Shown here in pieces: positions 7,691 through 16,851 of a stretch of DNA of 56,208 bases. Below the pieces are notes generated by a model that was not told the DNA's origin, ran no database searches, and worked only from the letters and a program-made list of their open reading frames with translations. The stretch spans positions 1-56,208 of the forward strand of contig NZ_AXAZ01000055.1 in the NCBI RefSeq assembly GCF_000473065.1. The letters are read 5' to 3'. Positions within the stretch are counted from its first letter, which is position 1. Each line of letters opens with the position of its first letter. Made by a program: the position numbers and the translations under genes. This DNA is from Bradyrhizobium sp. WSM1743. Its GTDB lineage: Bacteria > Pseudomonadota > Alphaproteobacteria > Rhizobiales > Xanthobacteraceae.

Positions 7691-8635
7691 ATGCTGTCGG
7701 CTGTCTCTCCGGTTGTCGTCGCCGAGCGCGTAACAAAATGGTACGGGCCGCGGCGCGCCGTTGCCGACGTGTCCTTTGCGATCGCGCCCGGCGAGATCGT
7801 CGGCCTGCTCGGGCCGAACGGTTCCGGCAAGAGCACGATCTTCCGCATGCTTACCGGCTATCTGGTGCCGACCTCTGGACGGATCGAGGTCGCGGGCCAC
7901 GATGTCGTCGAAGATTCGCTCGGCGTGCGCCGCGCCATCAGCTATGTGCCGGAAGATGCGCCGCTCTACGACCATATGCGGGTCAGCGAGTTCCTGCACT
8001 TCATGGCCGGCATCAAGGGATTGCACGGGCCGAAGGCGAGGGCGGCGGTCGATGAAGCCGCCGAGCGGCTCGACCTTGCCCGTGTCATGAGGCTCACGAC
8101 CGGAAAACTGTCGCGCGGCTTCCGCCAGCGTGTCTCGATCGCGCAAGCGCTTCTGGGCGATCCAAAAGTTCTCGTGCTGGACGAGCCTACCAGCGGTCTC
8201 GATCCGCACCAGGTGATCGCCGTGCGCGACTTGATCCAGTCGCTGTCGGGACGCCACACCGTGCTGATGGCTTCGCACATCCTGCCCGAAATCGAGAAGA
8301 TGGCGTCCCGCGTGATGATCCTGCTCGACGGCGTGCTTCTGACGCCCGATGCGCTGAAGGACGCCGCGCAGGATCTCGCGCTGCGACTGTCGGCAGACGC
8401 GACAGAAGATGCTGTGCGCAGTGCGACAAAGACCGTCGCTGGCGTTCGCGAGATTATCGCCGATCCGAGCAGCGCCGGACGTCTTCTGATCATGGCGGAA
8501 CGGCGTCCGTTGCTCGCGGAGGATCTGGTCTCCGCCCTGGTCGCAGCCCAGATCCCGTTGCGCGAGCTGACCGAGCTGCGGCCCGATCTCGAAAGGGTGT
8601 TCCTCGATCTCACCCGGCCGGAGGCGGCCGCATGA
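7691..8635 (+). CDS. ABC transporter ATP-binding protein (GldA/NatA type)
   Basis: A 314-residue ATPase with Walker A GPNGSGKST, signature LSRGFRQRVSIAQ, Walker B VLVLDEPTSGLDP and an H-loop (ASHILPEIEKM), followed by a C-terminal regulatory extension of about 80 residues. It belongs to the exporter-type group that includes GldA and NatA. The ATG at 7691 fits the domain start; an upstream GTG would add 10 residues. The stop overlaps the start of the permease gene (ATGA). With the three following genes it forms an operon for an ABC complex whose large periplasmic subunits resemble GldG/DUF4340 proteins. Confidence 0.9.
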   Translation: MLSAVSPVVVAERVTKWYGPRRAVADVSFAIAPGEIVGLLGPNGSGKSTIFRMLTGYLVPTSGRIEVAGHDVVEDSLGVRRAISYVPEDAPLYDHMRVSEFLHFMAGIKGLHGPKARAAVDEAAERLDLARVMRLTTGKLSRGFRQRVSIAQALLGDPKVLVLDEPTSGLDPHQVIAVRDLIQSLSGRHTVLMASHILPEIEKMASRVMILLDGVLLTPDALKDAAQDLALRLSADATEDAVRSATKTVAGVREIIADPSSAGRLLIMAERRPLLAEDLVSALVAAQIPLRELTELRPDLERVFLDLTRPEAAA

Positions 8636-9333
8636 GAAGCTTTGCGGTGCTGCTAGGGAAGGAAGCGACGGCACTGTTCTCCTCGCCGATCGCCTACGTG
8701 CTGATGACGGTGTTCCTGCTGATCATGGGCTACAGCTTCACGCTCACCCTGTTCCTCAGCCATCAGCCCAGCATGGTGCACATCTTCTTCCAGATGTTCG
8801 TGCTGTTCATGCTGACTGTTCCGCTGATCACGATGCGTCTGTTCGCCGAGGAGCGGAAGCTGAAGACGCTGGAGGTTCTGCTGACCGCGCCGGTCTCGGA
8901 GGTCGCGATCGTGCTGGCGAAGTTTCTGGCCGCGATGAGCCTGATCGTGGTCATGTTGGTGCTGTCTGGGACCTACGCGGCTGCGCTCGCCTGGTTCGGC
9001 GACCCCGATTTCGGACCGATCTACAGCGGCTATTTCGGCTTGCTGCTGTTCGGATCGGCGCTGGTCGGCGCGGGGCTGCTCGCCTCGGCGCTGACGGCCA
9101 ACCAGGTGATCGCCGCGCTGATCTCGCTCAGCGTGTTCCTGCTGCTCTGGATCATCGACAATTTCGGCTGGCTGCTGCCGAGCCCCGCCGACACGCTGGT
9201 GGTGAACCTGTCGCTCTCGGTCCATTTCCGTCCCTTCGCCGTCGGTTCGATCTATCTGTCCGACGTGGGCTTCTTCCTCAGCGTCACCCTGCTGACGCTG
9301 CTGTTGACGGTCCGCGCGCTGGCGCGGCGCTGA
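8632..9333 (+). CDS. ABC transporter permease (GldF type)
   Basis: A 233-residue polytopic protein with about six transmembrane helices, of the ABC-2 permease group that pairs with GldA-like ATPases. The conserved RLFAEERKLKTLEVLLTAPV segment (residues 64-83) is the coupling region found in this family. It overlaps the ATPase gene by 4 bases and is followed after 2 bases by the gene for the large GldG-like subunit, so translation is coupled. The transported substrate is unknown. Confidence 0.9.
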   Translation: MRSFAVLLGKEATALFSSPIAYVLMTVFLLIMGYSFTLTLFLSHQPSMVHIFFQMFVLFMLTVPLITMRLFAEERKLKTLEVLLTAPVSEVAIVLAKFLAAMSLIVVMLVLSGTYAAALAWFGDPDFGPIYSGYFGLLLFGSALVGAGLLASALTANQVIAALISLSVFLLLWIIDNFGWLLPSPADTLVVNLSLSVHFRPFAVGSIYLSDVGFFLSVTLLTLLLTVRALARR

Positions 9334-9335
9334 GG

Positions 9336-10943
9336 GTGCAGGCGATGAGCGACTCCGCCAGAAACATTGGTCTCCTCGCATTGGCGCCCGCGGCGATCGT
9401 CTGCGGCGCCCTGGGCTTTGCAGGATTCGGCGAGACTGCATCGAACAGCCTCTTGTTTGCCGCCTGCGCCCTAGCCTTGCTCGCGCTCTTCATGCTCGCG
9501 ATCCGGCTTCCCTTGCGCGGCGGCGGCGCGCGCTGGTCGGCCTGGCTTGCGAACGCGTCGATCGCTATTGCTGCGGTCGCAGCCGTGATCGGCGCCAACG
9601 TCGCACTGTACCGTCACGACGTGCATTTCGACGTCAGCCGGGAAGCGCGCAACACGCCGCCGCAACAGCTCACCGACGTGATCGCGCAACTGCGCACGCC
9701 GCTCGCGTTGACCTATTTCTATAATCCGAGTGACGCCAACGCGATCGCGGTCCGCGACCTCGTTCAGACCGCCGCGCGCAACCACCCGCTGCTCGCCTTC
9801 CGCGCCATCGACCTCGACAAGGAGCCCGGCCTTGCCCGCGATCTCGGCGTGCGCGCCTATAATACGGCGGTGTTGCAGGCCGACGACCGGAAGGTTCTGG
9901 TCGAAAACGTCATCGATCCCGCCCGCATCGGCTATGCGGCGCTCCGCGTGCTGCGCAAACGCGTGGAGACCGTCTGCTTCGTCACCGGCCACGGCGAGAC
10001 GTTCCGTCCGCTGCCCTCGCACTTCCACTTCAGCCATGTCGAGACCCTGAAGGGCCACGAGACGCCCGGCGCCGGCGACGTGCTGGAGACTGCGCCCGAA
10101 GCGCTCGACCGGCTGCTGCTGGCGCTGAACCAGATCGGCCTCGAAATGCGCGAGCTGGTCACGGCGACCGCGTCCGCCATTCCGTCCGACTGCTCGGTCG
10201 TCGCCGATATCGGTCCACGCACGGCTTTTGACGCTCGCGAGACAGCGCTGCTCGGCGATTATGTGAGGGACGGCGGCCGGCTGTTGTTGCTGATCGATCC
10301 GCTCTCGCAGGTCGACGGCGATTTTGAGCGGTTGCTGCTCAAGCCCGTGGGCTTGTCGAGTGAGGCTGCGATCGTAATCGATCCGCTCAATCATTTCCGC
10401 ACCGATGCGGACAAGGTCGCCGTGCCCTATTATCCGCCGCATCCGATCACGAAGCGTCTGGCGCTGACCGTGTTTCCGCAAGCGCGGCCGCTCGCGGTGG
10501 CGCAGCTGCCGCCCGGAGTCAGTCTCGTCGTACTGGCCGCGAGCAGCCAGGATAGTTATCTGCGCTCGCCGAGTGCAGCGCCGGCCGCAACTGATGGCGA
10601 AGCGCCGAGCGCACGGCGGAGCGCGCAGCCGCTCGCGGTCGCGCTCCAAGGCAGCTGGCCGGGCGCGGCGCCGGACAAGCGCTTCCGCCTGGTGGTGGCC
10701 GGCACCAGCAAGGTCGCGAGCAACGAATATTTTCCTTACGTCTCCAATGGCGAACTGTCGCTCGCCATGCTGCGCTGGCTCGCCGAGGACGACACGACGC
10801 CGAGCATCGCACCGCAGACATTCAAGCTGCCGGAGATCGTGTTGACCAGCAGCCAGATGCGCAACACCTTCATCGTGCTCGAGGTGCTGCTGCCGCTGAG
10901 CACAGCACTGTTCGGTGTTGCAATGTGGTGGAGGCGACGGTGA
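9336..10943 (+). CDS. GldG-like ABC transporter auxiliary subunit
   Basis: A 535-residue protein with two transmembrane helices near the N-terminus (about 8-27 and 30-45, with another at 68-85), a large periplasmic part holding a Gldg/IFT52-like domain (LTYFYNPSD, VCFVTGHGE, GGRLLLLIDPLS) and a final membrane anchor near 512-531. This is the family of ABC-type gliding-motility auxiliary proteins found widely in non-gliding bacteria. The start may be the GTG at 9336 or the ATG at 9345. The 3' end overlaps the next gene region by nothing more than spacing of about 30 bases. Its exact job is not known. Confidence 0.85.
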   Translation: MQAMSDSARNIGLLALAPAAIVCGALGFAGFGETASNSLLFAACALALLALFMLAIRLPLRGGGARWSAWLANASIAIAAVAAVIGANVALYRHDVHFDVSREARNTPPQQLTDVIAQLRTPLALTYFYNPSDANAIAVRDLVQTAARNHPLLAFRAIDLDKEPGLARDLGVRAYNTAVLQADDRKVLVENVIDPARIGYAALRVLRKRVETVCFVTGHGETFRPLPSHFHFSHVETLKGHETPGAGDVLETAPEALDRLLLALNQIGLEMRELVTATASAIPSDCSVVADIGPRTAFDARETALLGDYVRDGGRLLLLIDPLSQVDGDFERLLLKPVGLSSEAAIVIDPLNHFRTDADKVAVPYYPPHPITKRLALTVFPQARPLAVAQLPPGVSLVVLAASSQDSYLRSPSAAPAATDGEAPSARRSAQPLAVALQGSWPGAAPDKRFRLVVAGTSKVASNEYFPYVSNGELSLAMLRWLAEDDTTPSIAPQTFKLPEIVLTSSQMRNTFIVLEVLLPLSTALFGVAMWWRRR

Positions 10944-10974
10944 CGTACGGGGCGGCCGCACGCGGAACGGCCCG

Positions 10975-12000
10975 ATGGCTGACGCCGCTGCTGGCTGGTG
11001 CCTCGCCGCACTGCTGGCTGTCCTGATCATCAGCGGACAATGGCCGGAGCTGCGCAGCAAGGTCGCTTTTGTGCCGAAGGGTCTTGTGACCATCGCATCC
11101 GCGGACGCGCGACGGGTGGAAATCCGTTCCGGCAGCGACAGTGTCGTCCTGGTTCGCAAGGGCGGCGAGTGGACGATCGAGGGGTTGGGCGGCGCCGTGC
11201 CGGCCGAGCTCAAATCGCATCTCGAAACCGCGCTACGGCTCGTCATCGTTAGCGAGCCTGCACGCGAAATTCCGGCAAGCGAGCTCACCGCGTCGAGCTT
11301 TGCCGCATTTGGTCTCGATCCGCCCGCAACCGTTGCCGTGATCGAGACGGCCGGTGGCTCGGCGACATCGGTGAATGTGGGCACGCTCAACCCGGCGAGC
11401 ACCTCTCACTATGTCCGGATCGCCGGGCGTCCCGCGGTGTATCTGATGTCGCGCCATGTTGGCGATGAGTGGCGTGTCACGCTCGATATGGCGCGCCGTC
11501 TGCGCGGGCCGACCGGACCGGACGCGGCAAGCCGCGGCAGAAGCCTGTTGCTGCCGGTGTCGATGGCGCAGGTGTGGGCGCTCGAGATCCTGTTCGCCGG
11601 CAAGCTCACCCGCTTCGAACGCGACGCTGACGGCAACTGGTTCCGTCATCTCGGCCAGCACAACCACGCGGCCGGTAACGTTGTGCATGTCGCCGATCCC
11701 GAGCAGGCCCGCATCATCGACGCAGCGCTGCGCGCATTCGATTCGAGCGCGATCGAGACGCATGTTGGACCCGCCGACCTGTCGCAACTGGCCCGCTACG
11801 GGCTCAACCTGCCAAGCCTGATCGTGCTGGTCTTTGCGCGCGACGCGTCCGCGCCGCTGGCAAGGCTCGAATTCGGGGCGTCCGCCGACAGCCTCGACCG
11901 CTATGCGCGCCTCGCGCCCGATGGCGCGGTGGTCACCGTGGCCGAGTTCGAGATGCGCCGGTTGACGGAGCTGCTGCGCGCGGTCGGAGCGGGATCATGA
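10975..12000 (+). CDS. DUF4340 domain protein
   Basis: A 341-residue protein with an N-terminal hydrophobic segment (residues 4-20) and two repeated DUF4340-like units (GLVTIASADARRVEIR...VVLVRKGGEWTIEG and AVWLM-type strands, then VWALEILFAGKLTRFERD). DUF4340 proteins are commonly encoded next to GldG-like subunits and form the periplasmic part of the same ABC system. I chose the ATG at 10975. The stop overlaps the HupE-like start (ATGA), so the fourth gene is translationally coupled. Confidence 0.85.
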   Translation: MADAAAGWCLAALLAVLIISGQWPELRSKVAFVPKGLVTIASADARRVEIRSGSDSVVLVRKGGEWTIEGLGGAVPAELKSHLETALRLVIVSEPAREIPASELTASSFAAFGLDPPATVAVIETAGGSATSVNVGTLNPASTSHYVRIAGRPAVYLMSRHVGDEWRVTLDMARRLRGPTGPDAASRGRSLLLPVSMAQVWALEILFAGKLTRFERDADGNWFRHLGQHNHAAGNVVHVADPEQARIIDAALRAFDSSAIETHVGPADLSQLARYGLNLPSLIVLVFARDASAPLARLEFGASADSLDRYARLAPDGAVVTVAEFEMRRLTELLRAVGAGS

Positions 12001-13355
12001 GCCTGCTCCGCCTCCTGCTGCTCGGCGTGATCCTGCTCGGCCTTGGCGCGCCGGTGCGCGCGCATCAGGTCAATCTCTCGACGGCACGCGTGGCGCTGGC
12101 TGCGGACCGCACGGTGGCCGTCGAGGTCGCGCTCAAGGGCGGTGATGTCGATCGCCTCATTGGCACGAAGATTTATGACGCGACGGCGGATGCGGTCGAT
12201 CCCGCCGCGGTCGATGCGGCTGCGCCGTTGATCCTGGCCTATTTCAAGATGCATCTGGCCGTCGCCGGCAGCGATGGCAGTGGCTGCGCCGCAGGAACGG
12301 CCGTGATCCTCGCCGACGGCGACGGCGTGATCTACCGCAACAGTTTTGCGTGCACCGCCGTCACGGGCGACATCATCTACCGGTCCACTGTGCTGACCGA
12401 GAAAGATCCGACTGCGCGGCAGGTGGTGCTGGTCGCGCAGGGCGAGTCCGAGGCGCAGGCGCTCCTCGATGCCGGCAACACCACCGTCACGCTCTCGGCG
12501 CCGGCGCCGCCGCTGTGGTCGACGATGCAGCGCTATCTCCTCACCGGCATCGAGCACATCCTTCTCGGCTACGATCACATCGCCTTCCTGATCGCGGTCG
12601 TGCTGTGGGCGCGCCGGCTCATTCCGGTCGTCAAGATCGTCACTGCCTTCACCATCGCCCATTCGATCACGCTGTCGCTGGCGGCGCTCGACCTCGTCGT
12701 GATCCCGAGCCGCATGGTGGAGCCAGCGATCGCGGCCTCGATTATGTTCGTTGCCATTGAGAACTTCTTCTCGCGCGACATAGACAGGCGCTGGCACGTG
12801 GCATTCCTGTTCGGGCTGATCCATGGCTTCGGCTTCGCCGGCGCGCTTCATGAGGTCGGCCTGCCGACGAATGCGATCGTGCCGGCGCTTGCGGCCTTCA
12901 ATATCGGCGTCGAAATCGGCCAAGTCGCGATCGTCGCGATCGTGCTCCCGGTGCTCGGCCTGTTCGACGAGCTGATCACGACTGGACCGCACCAAGCCGA
13001 TGAGGGCGACTGGGCTGGTCTATGCCGTATCCGCTGTGATCAGCCTGCTCAGCGGCTACTGGCTTTTCATGCGCGTGGTGGAGGCCTGACGCGTCGCGGA
13101 TTCATCATCCGAGTATTCTGGCGGTGCCTGGCGGCAGCATGGCAAGGATGCGCGCCCAACGGACTTGAGCTCGCGTGCGAGGCCAGTCTGGAAGGTAGAA
13201 AACTGGCCATCAGATGCGCCGGCAATGCCAGAAGCTTGTCTTGCCCTCGGCGGCACCCGGTATCAGGCCCTGCTACCAGTCATACGGGACGCGTTGAGAA
13301 GCTGCCGATCAGAACAGCATGGCGGCGATCGGCCTTGTTTCCCTGCCGGGGATGA
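11997..13355 (+). CDS. HupE/UreJ family protein, C-terminus frameshifted
   Basis: The protein has a signal peptide (residues 1-22), a soluble domain of about 150 residues, then a HupE/UreJ-like membrane domain with the GIEHILLGYDH and FTIAHSITL motifs, typical of putative metal transport proteins. The family's last helix is encoded one frame over: from about 12985 a different frame reads RTKPMRATGLVYAVSAVISLL...FLMRVVEA and stops at TGA 13087-13089. In the uninterrupted frame the protein instead gains roughly 110 unrelated residues and ends at 13355. The gene is therefore either recently damaged by a 1-base indel near 12980 or carries a sequence error. It is the last gene of the ABC operon (4-base overlap). 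Confidence 0.75.
   Translation: MSLLRLLLLGVILLGLGAPVRAHQVNLSTARVALAADRTVAVEVALKGGDVDRLIGTKIYDATADAVDPAAVDAAAPLILAYFKMHLAVAGSDGSGCAAGTAVILADGDGVIYRNSFACTAVTGDIIYRSTVLTEKDPTARQVVLVAQGESEAQALLDAGNTTVTLSAPAPPLWSTMQRYLLTGIEHILLGYDHIAFLIAVVLWARRLIPVVKIVTAFTIAHSITLSLAALDLVVIPSRMVEPAIAASIMFVAIENFFSRDIDRRWHVAFLFGLIHGFGFAGALHEVGLPTNAIVPALAAFNIGVEIGQVAIVAIVLPVLGLFDELITTGPHQADEGDWAGLCRIRCDQPAQRLLAFHARGGGLTRRGFIIRVFWRCLAAAWQGCAPNGLELACEASLEGRKLAIRCAGNARSLSCPRRHPVSGPATSHTGRVEKLPIRTAWRRSALFPCRG
13090..13317 (+). other. decayed spacer
   Basis: No gene recognised between the true end of the hupE-like gene and the FetB relic. The long frame crossing it is the read-through of the frameshifted hupE-like gene. 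Confidence 0.4.
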
Positions 13356-13520
13356 TAACAGGCCAGATTCTCGCGGCGTCGAGCCGGCCGACGCGGTAAA
13401 ATACCAATTGCTGATCATGTTCCTGATCGCTGTCGGGACCGGGCTAGGAACGCTGACCGCTGTCCTGGGCGACGCACAACTGACCGATCATCGCCATCGA
13501 CTACGTATCGATCGAATTTC
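13318..13520 (+). pseudogene. FetB/UPF0014 permease, C-terminal relic
   Basis: Two frames together give the end of a FetB-type (UPF0014) metal ABC permease: MAAIGLVSLPGMITGQILA, then after a frame change near 13378, VEPADAVKYQLLIMFLIAVG with TGLGTLTAVL and the basic tail LTDHRHRLRIDRI. The last two thirds of a helix bundle are recognisable but the upstream two hundred residues are missing. It is non-functional. Confidence 0.7.
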
Positions 13521-13611
13521 CACCGAAGAGTTCGCTGCACGATCACTGCTGGCGGCGCCCGCGTCCTCGGCGCGCACCTCAACTACGGCAATCTGGGCGG
13601 CAAGTAAGGCT

Positions 13612-13797
13612 TGGCCGCGCGCCCTGGGGCAGCTATTTCGAAACTTCGCCGTCGCGCGGCAACGGCTGATCTTCGTGGTACCCGCTTCCTTTGGCCTAAT
13701 CGTTCTGCTTCTGCTCGGGGCGCTCGCGGGACGCGGCCCTCAACTTCAGCACCCTGCCGTTGGCGCTGACCGGCGGAATCGGCGCGCTTTGGTAAGG
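13612..13797 (+). pseudogene. RND heavy-metal efflux pump fragment
   Basis: A short relic of an AcrB/CzcA-type pump. One frame reads RQRLIFVVPASFGLIVLLLLGAL, and after a shift near 13735 the next reads DAALNFSTLPLALTGGIGALW before TAA at about 13797. That is the conserved helix pair around the P-ALTGG motif of RND transporters. Everything else of the roughly 1000-residue protein is gone. Confidence 0.65.
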
Positions 13798-14042
13798 AAA
13801 ATGGGCCACCGTCGAACATTCAACGGGACCCAGCCAGTCTTAGGAAGGAAGCTGACATCCGGCCAGCGGAAGGCTGCCACCCTTCAGTTCGGTTGCGCTG
13901 TTGATAACGCCTTGGCCAGCCACGCTCGGACGTAGGGCGCCGCCGATTTCCCTTCGTCGGCGCGCCGCTGCGTAATCCATGTCGGGCGTCGCATTTGACA
14001 CCTATGGAAATCATCTTCTGATAAGGGCTGCGCACAGGCCGC

Positions 14043-14640
14043 TCATTGCGCACCCGACACCCACGAGACCGCGAACACCAGAGATGTGTTGTGGGTGACA
14101 TCGAGCAGATGACCGATCAGGCGCTCAGCCAACCCTGCGAATATGGACGAATACGTGCGTGCCGGCGCGCCGCTGGCCGACCAAGTCAGGCACCAGCGCC
14201 AGAATGTAGCGTGAGGGCCATAGACGCAGAAGCCGCAGAAAAATAGCGCGACGATCGCCCAGGGGCTAGACACGGGCAATTCGTACATGATTGCAGCAGC
14301 GACTACTGCTGAGGGCACAAAGAGTGCAATTGGCTTCCGTCTTACGGACCCAAACAGTCGGTCCGATATCCAGCCATTCGAAAGGGCACCGAAGCCATCC
14401 CGATCGGCAAGGCAACCGCAACCCATCGAGAGCCGCTGCCCAAACCGATTGCACGCGTCGCTTCGAGAAAAATGAACCGGCACCCACACAACCAGGCCGT
14501 ATCTCGCCGCGTTATTGAAGCCCAGAACTCATCTAACATTGGCACCATGCGCAGACCTCCAACGAGCAGCTCGATGAGGGAAACGCACTCAGGGCCCGGT
14601 GTGGGGTAGACCCGTGGCATGCCGAACCTCAATGAGCTGA
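14043..14640 (-). pseudogene. MFS transporter (OPA/UhpC-like) relic
   Basis: Read leftwards, two frames join into part of a major facilitator protein: ATRAIGLGSGSRWVAVALPIG, then GALSNGWISDRLFGSVRRKP (the conserved GxxSDRxxGxRRKP-type loop between helices 8 and 9), LFVPSAVVAAAIMYELP, ALFFCGFCVYGPHATFW and SSIFAGLAERLIGHLLD. This resembles the organophosphate:phosphate antiporter subgroup (GlpT/UhpC). Several frame changes and the missing N-terminal half make it a pseudogene. It lies just upstream of the phosphodiester regulon, so it may be a remnant of an earlier hexose- or glycerol-phosphate uptake route. Confidence 0.6.
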
Positions 14641-14662
14641 TCGAAACAGCCTTCTTGAAATT

Positions 14663-14690
14663 ACATTTGTCACCATTGGCGATCATATGT
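14663..14690 (+). promoter_or_regulatory. paired operator boxes upstream of the 14854 operon
   Basis: ACATTTGT at 14663-14670 and TCATATGT at 14683-14690, start to start exactly 20 bp. The first is flanked by ATT...CAC. The same pair with the same spacing stands before the genes at 23210 and 29981, so I read it as the binding site of a shared regulator, probably the SorC-type protein at 23349-24296. It lies about 165-190 bp before the metallophosphoesterase start. Confidence 0.6.
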
Positions 14691-14853
14691 ATAGTCATTG
14701 AAAATGGTTAGCTGCTGGGAGAGCGCCAAAAACCTTAGGTCAAACGATTGAAACGACTGTCCCAATCTCGCCCGGCGAGAAACACGGCATTCGAGCGAGA
14801 GACCGCTGCGTGCCCAACGCACGGCATGACACACGACCCAAAGCAGAGGCGTC

Positions 14854-15678
14854 ATGGCCCGAGTTATTCAGATTTCCGATACGCATCTCAGCCCGAGCAA
14901 GCAGCACTTCGACGCGAACTGGGCGCCACTTGCCGGTTGGATCGCGCAGCATAAGCCAGATCTCGTCATACATACGGGCGACGTAACGGTCGATGCCGCC
15001 GATCAGGAAGCCGATGCAGCCTATTGCGCAACGCAACTGGCGTCGCTCGGCGTCCCGGTCGCGGCGGTTCCGGGAAATCATGATGTCGGCGAGTTTGGCA
15101 ATCCGCACCAACCGGTGAACGAGGAGCGGCTCGATCGCTTTCGCCGCCACTTCGGTGACGACCGCTGGCTACGCGATGTGGGCGGCTGGCGCCTGATCGG
15201 GCTCAATTCGATGATTTTCGGCGGTGGCCCCGAGGAGGCGCGGCAAACCGAATGGCTCGAGGCCGCGATGGCCGATGCTGCGGGGCGTCGCCTTGCCTGG
15301 TTCACGCACCGGCCGCTGTTCATGGAGTCGCCGACCGAGGCCGACACCGGTTACTGGTCGGTCAAGCCGGAACCGCGTCGCGCCCTTCTCGATCTGCTGC
15401 ATCGTTATCGGGTCGAGATCGTGGCCAGCGGACATCTGCATCGCTGGCACGAAATCAGGCTGAACGGCACGCACTACATTTGGGGGCCGGCGGCCGGCTT
15501 TCTGGTCGGTGAGAAACTGGCGCCGCCGATGGGCGGCGCGGCGCGGCTCGGCGCAGTGGTCTACGATATCGACGGCGAGAACATCGACGTGAGCATTCGT
15601 TCGGTGCCCGGCCTTACCGATTACTGGATCGACGACGTCGTGCACGAAGTCTATCCACCACGCGAAGCTGAGGCGTGA
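14854..15678 (+). CDS. metallophosphoesterase (cyclic-nucleotide/glycerophosphodiesterase type)
   Basis: A 274-residue cytoplasmic calcineurin-like phosphoesterase. All metal-binding blocks are present: ISDTHL at residues 6-11, HTGDVT near 41-46, PGNHD near 73-77, a later FTHRPLF histidine and GHLHRWHE near 189-196. This arrangement matches the Icc/GpdQ class III phosphodiesterases, which cleave cAMP or glycerophosphodiesters. Its position as first gene before a Ugp-type importer suggests it cleaves an imported phosphodiester; that is inference. The ABC ATPase gene starts 6 bases after its stop. A moderate ribosome site (AGAGG) precedes the ATG. Confidence 0.88.
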   Translation: MARVIQISDTHLSPSKQHFDANWAPLAGWIAQHKPDLVIHTGDVTVDAADQEADAAYCATQLASLGVPVAAVPGNHDVGEFGNPHQPVNEERLDRFRRHFGDDRWLRDVGGWRLIGLNSMIFGGGPEEARQTEWLEAAMADAAGRRLAWFTHRPLFMESPTEADTGYWSVKPEPRRALLDLLHRYRVEIVASGHLHRWHEIRLNGTHYIWGPAAGFLVGEKLAPPMGGAARLGAVVYDIDGENIDVSIRSVPGLTDYWIDDVVHEVYPPREAEA

Positions 15679-15684
15679 TCTGCG

Positions 15685-16851
15685 ATGGCCGGCCTCACAT
15701 TGCGCGGCATCCATAAGGCTTTCGGGGACACTTCCGTTCTCAACAACATCGACCTCGACATTGCGGACGGCGAGTTTCTGACGCTGGTCGGCCCCTCCGG
15801 ATGTGGAAAGTCGACCCTCCTGCGCATCATCGCCGGGCTCGAATCGCAGGACCGCGGCTCGGTCTCGATCGGCGGGAGTTCGGTCGACCATTTGCGGCCT
15901 CACGAGCGCAGGATCGCCATGGTGTTCCAGAATTACGCGCTCTACCCTCACATGTCGGTGTTCGACAACATCGCGCTGCCGCTCACCATGACGCGCCTCA
16001 ACCTGTTCGAGCGCCTGCCGCTGCTGCGTCATCTGTCGTCTCGCCGTAGGCGCGTTATGGGCGAGATCGCGCGTGAGGTGCGGGCCGTCGCCGAGCAGCT
16101 TCGTATCGAAACTTTCTTTCACCGCCGCCCTGGACAGCTTTCGGGCGGGCAACGGCAGCGCGTCGCACTGGGTCGCGCAATGGTGCGTCATCCGCAGGCT
16201 TTCCTGATGGACGAGCCCTTGTCGAACCTCGACGCCAAGCTGCGCGTGCACATGCGCGGCGAGCTGACCGAGCTGCACGCGCGTCTCGGCGTCACGATGA
16301 TCTACGTGACACACGACCAGATCGAGGCGATGACGATGTCCGATCGCATTGCCGTGATGGATCACGGCGACATACTCCAGCTCGGCACCCCCGCCGATGT
16401 CTATGAACGGCCAGCTACGACCGCGGTCGCGCAGTTCATTGGCAGTCCGGCGATCAATCTATTTCCAGCCCATGTGGGGCCGAGCGGCCAGGTCGAGCTG
16501 CTCGGCCGGACGCTGCCGATCCATGTCCACAACGCGCCGACGCCGGAACTGACGGTCGGCGTGCGTCCGGAGGCGATGCGGATCGGAGGTGGACCGTGCG
16601 TCGTCACGTGCAGATTCCGGCGCCGCGAAAATCTCGGCTCGGAAAGCATCCTTCACTTCGACCTAGTGGCCTCTCCTGAGGTCGCGGTGCTGTGCCGCGT
16701 CGACAACAACATGCCGATTCCCGATGGCGAGGTCACGCTCGCCTTCAAGCCACGGGATTGCCACGTGTTCGACCACAACGGCCGGCGCATCGAGATCGAA
16801 AGCCGCATGGCGGCCAGCCGCGGTGTGCGCCGCGCGAGCGAGGTCCGATGA
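15685..16851 (+). CDS. ABC importer ATPase, UgpC/MalK type
   Basis: A 388-residue ATPase with Walker A GPSGCGKST near residue 35, signature LSGGQRQRVALGRAM, Walker B FLMDEPLSNLDAKLR, an H-loop VTHDQIEAMTMSD and a C-terminal regulatory OB-fold part (PTPELTVGVRPEAM). This is the CUT1/UgpC-MalK group powering import of sugars or glycerol phosphates. There is an insertion of about 15-20 residues (LNLFERLPLLRHLSSRRRRV) between the Q-loop and signature compared with usual members. It is the only complete importer ATPase in the window, although two permease pairs are encoded. Its stop overlaps the next start (ATGA). Confidence 0.93.
   Translation: MAGLTLRGIHKAFGDTSVLNNIDLDIADGEFLTLVGPSGCGKSTLLRIIAGLESQDRGSVSIGGSSVDHLRPHERRIAMVFQNYALYPHMSVFDNIALPLTMTRLNLFERLPLLRHLSSRRRRVMGEIAREVRAVAEQLRIETFFHRRPGQLSGGQRQRVALGRAMVRHPQAFLMDEPLSNLDAKLRVHMRGELTELHARLGVTMIYVTHDQIEAMTMSDRIAVMDHGDILQLGTPADVYERPATTAVAQFIGSPAINLFPAHVGPSGQVELLGRTLPIHVHNAPTPELTVGVRPEAMRIGGGPCVVTCRFRRRENLGSESILHFDLVASPEVAVLCRVDNNMPIPDGEVTLAFKPRDCHVFDHNGRRIEIESRMAASRGVRRASEVR

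Noticed and set aside
9471..11402. Very long open frame on the minus strand opposite the GldG-like gene
   Set aside because: It mirrors the strong codon bias of the plus-strand operon and has no domain pattern; typical antisense shadow in high-GC DNA.
15169..16365. Long minus-strand frame opposite the metallophosphoesterase and ATPase genes
   Set aside because: It crosses two real genes with full catalytic motifs and shows no family features.
16692..16847. Upstream extension of the UgpA/MalF-type permease
   Set aside because: It overlaps the ATPase gene in another frame; the ATGA overlap at 16848 gives the natural start.
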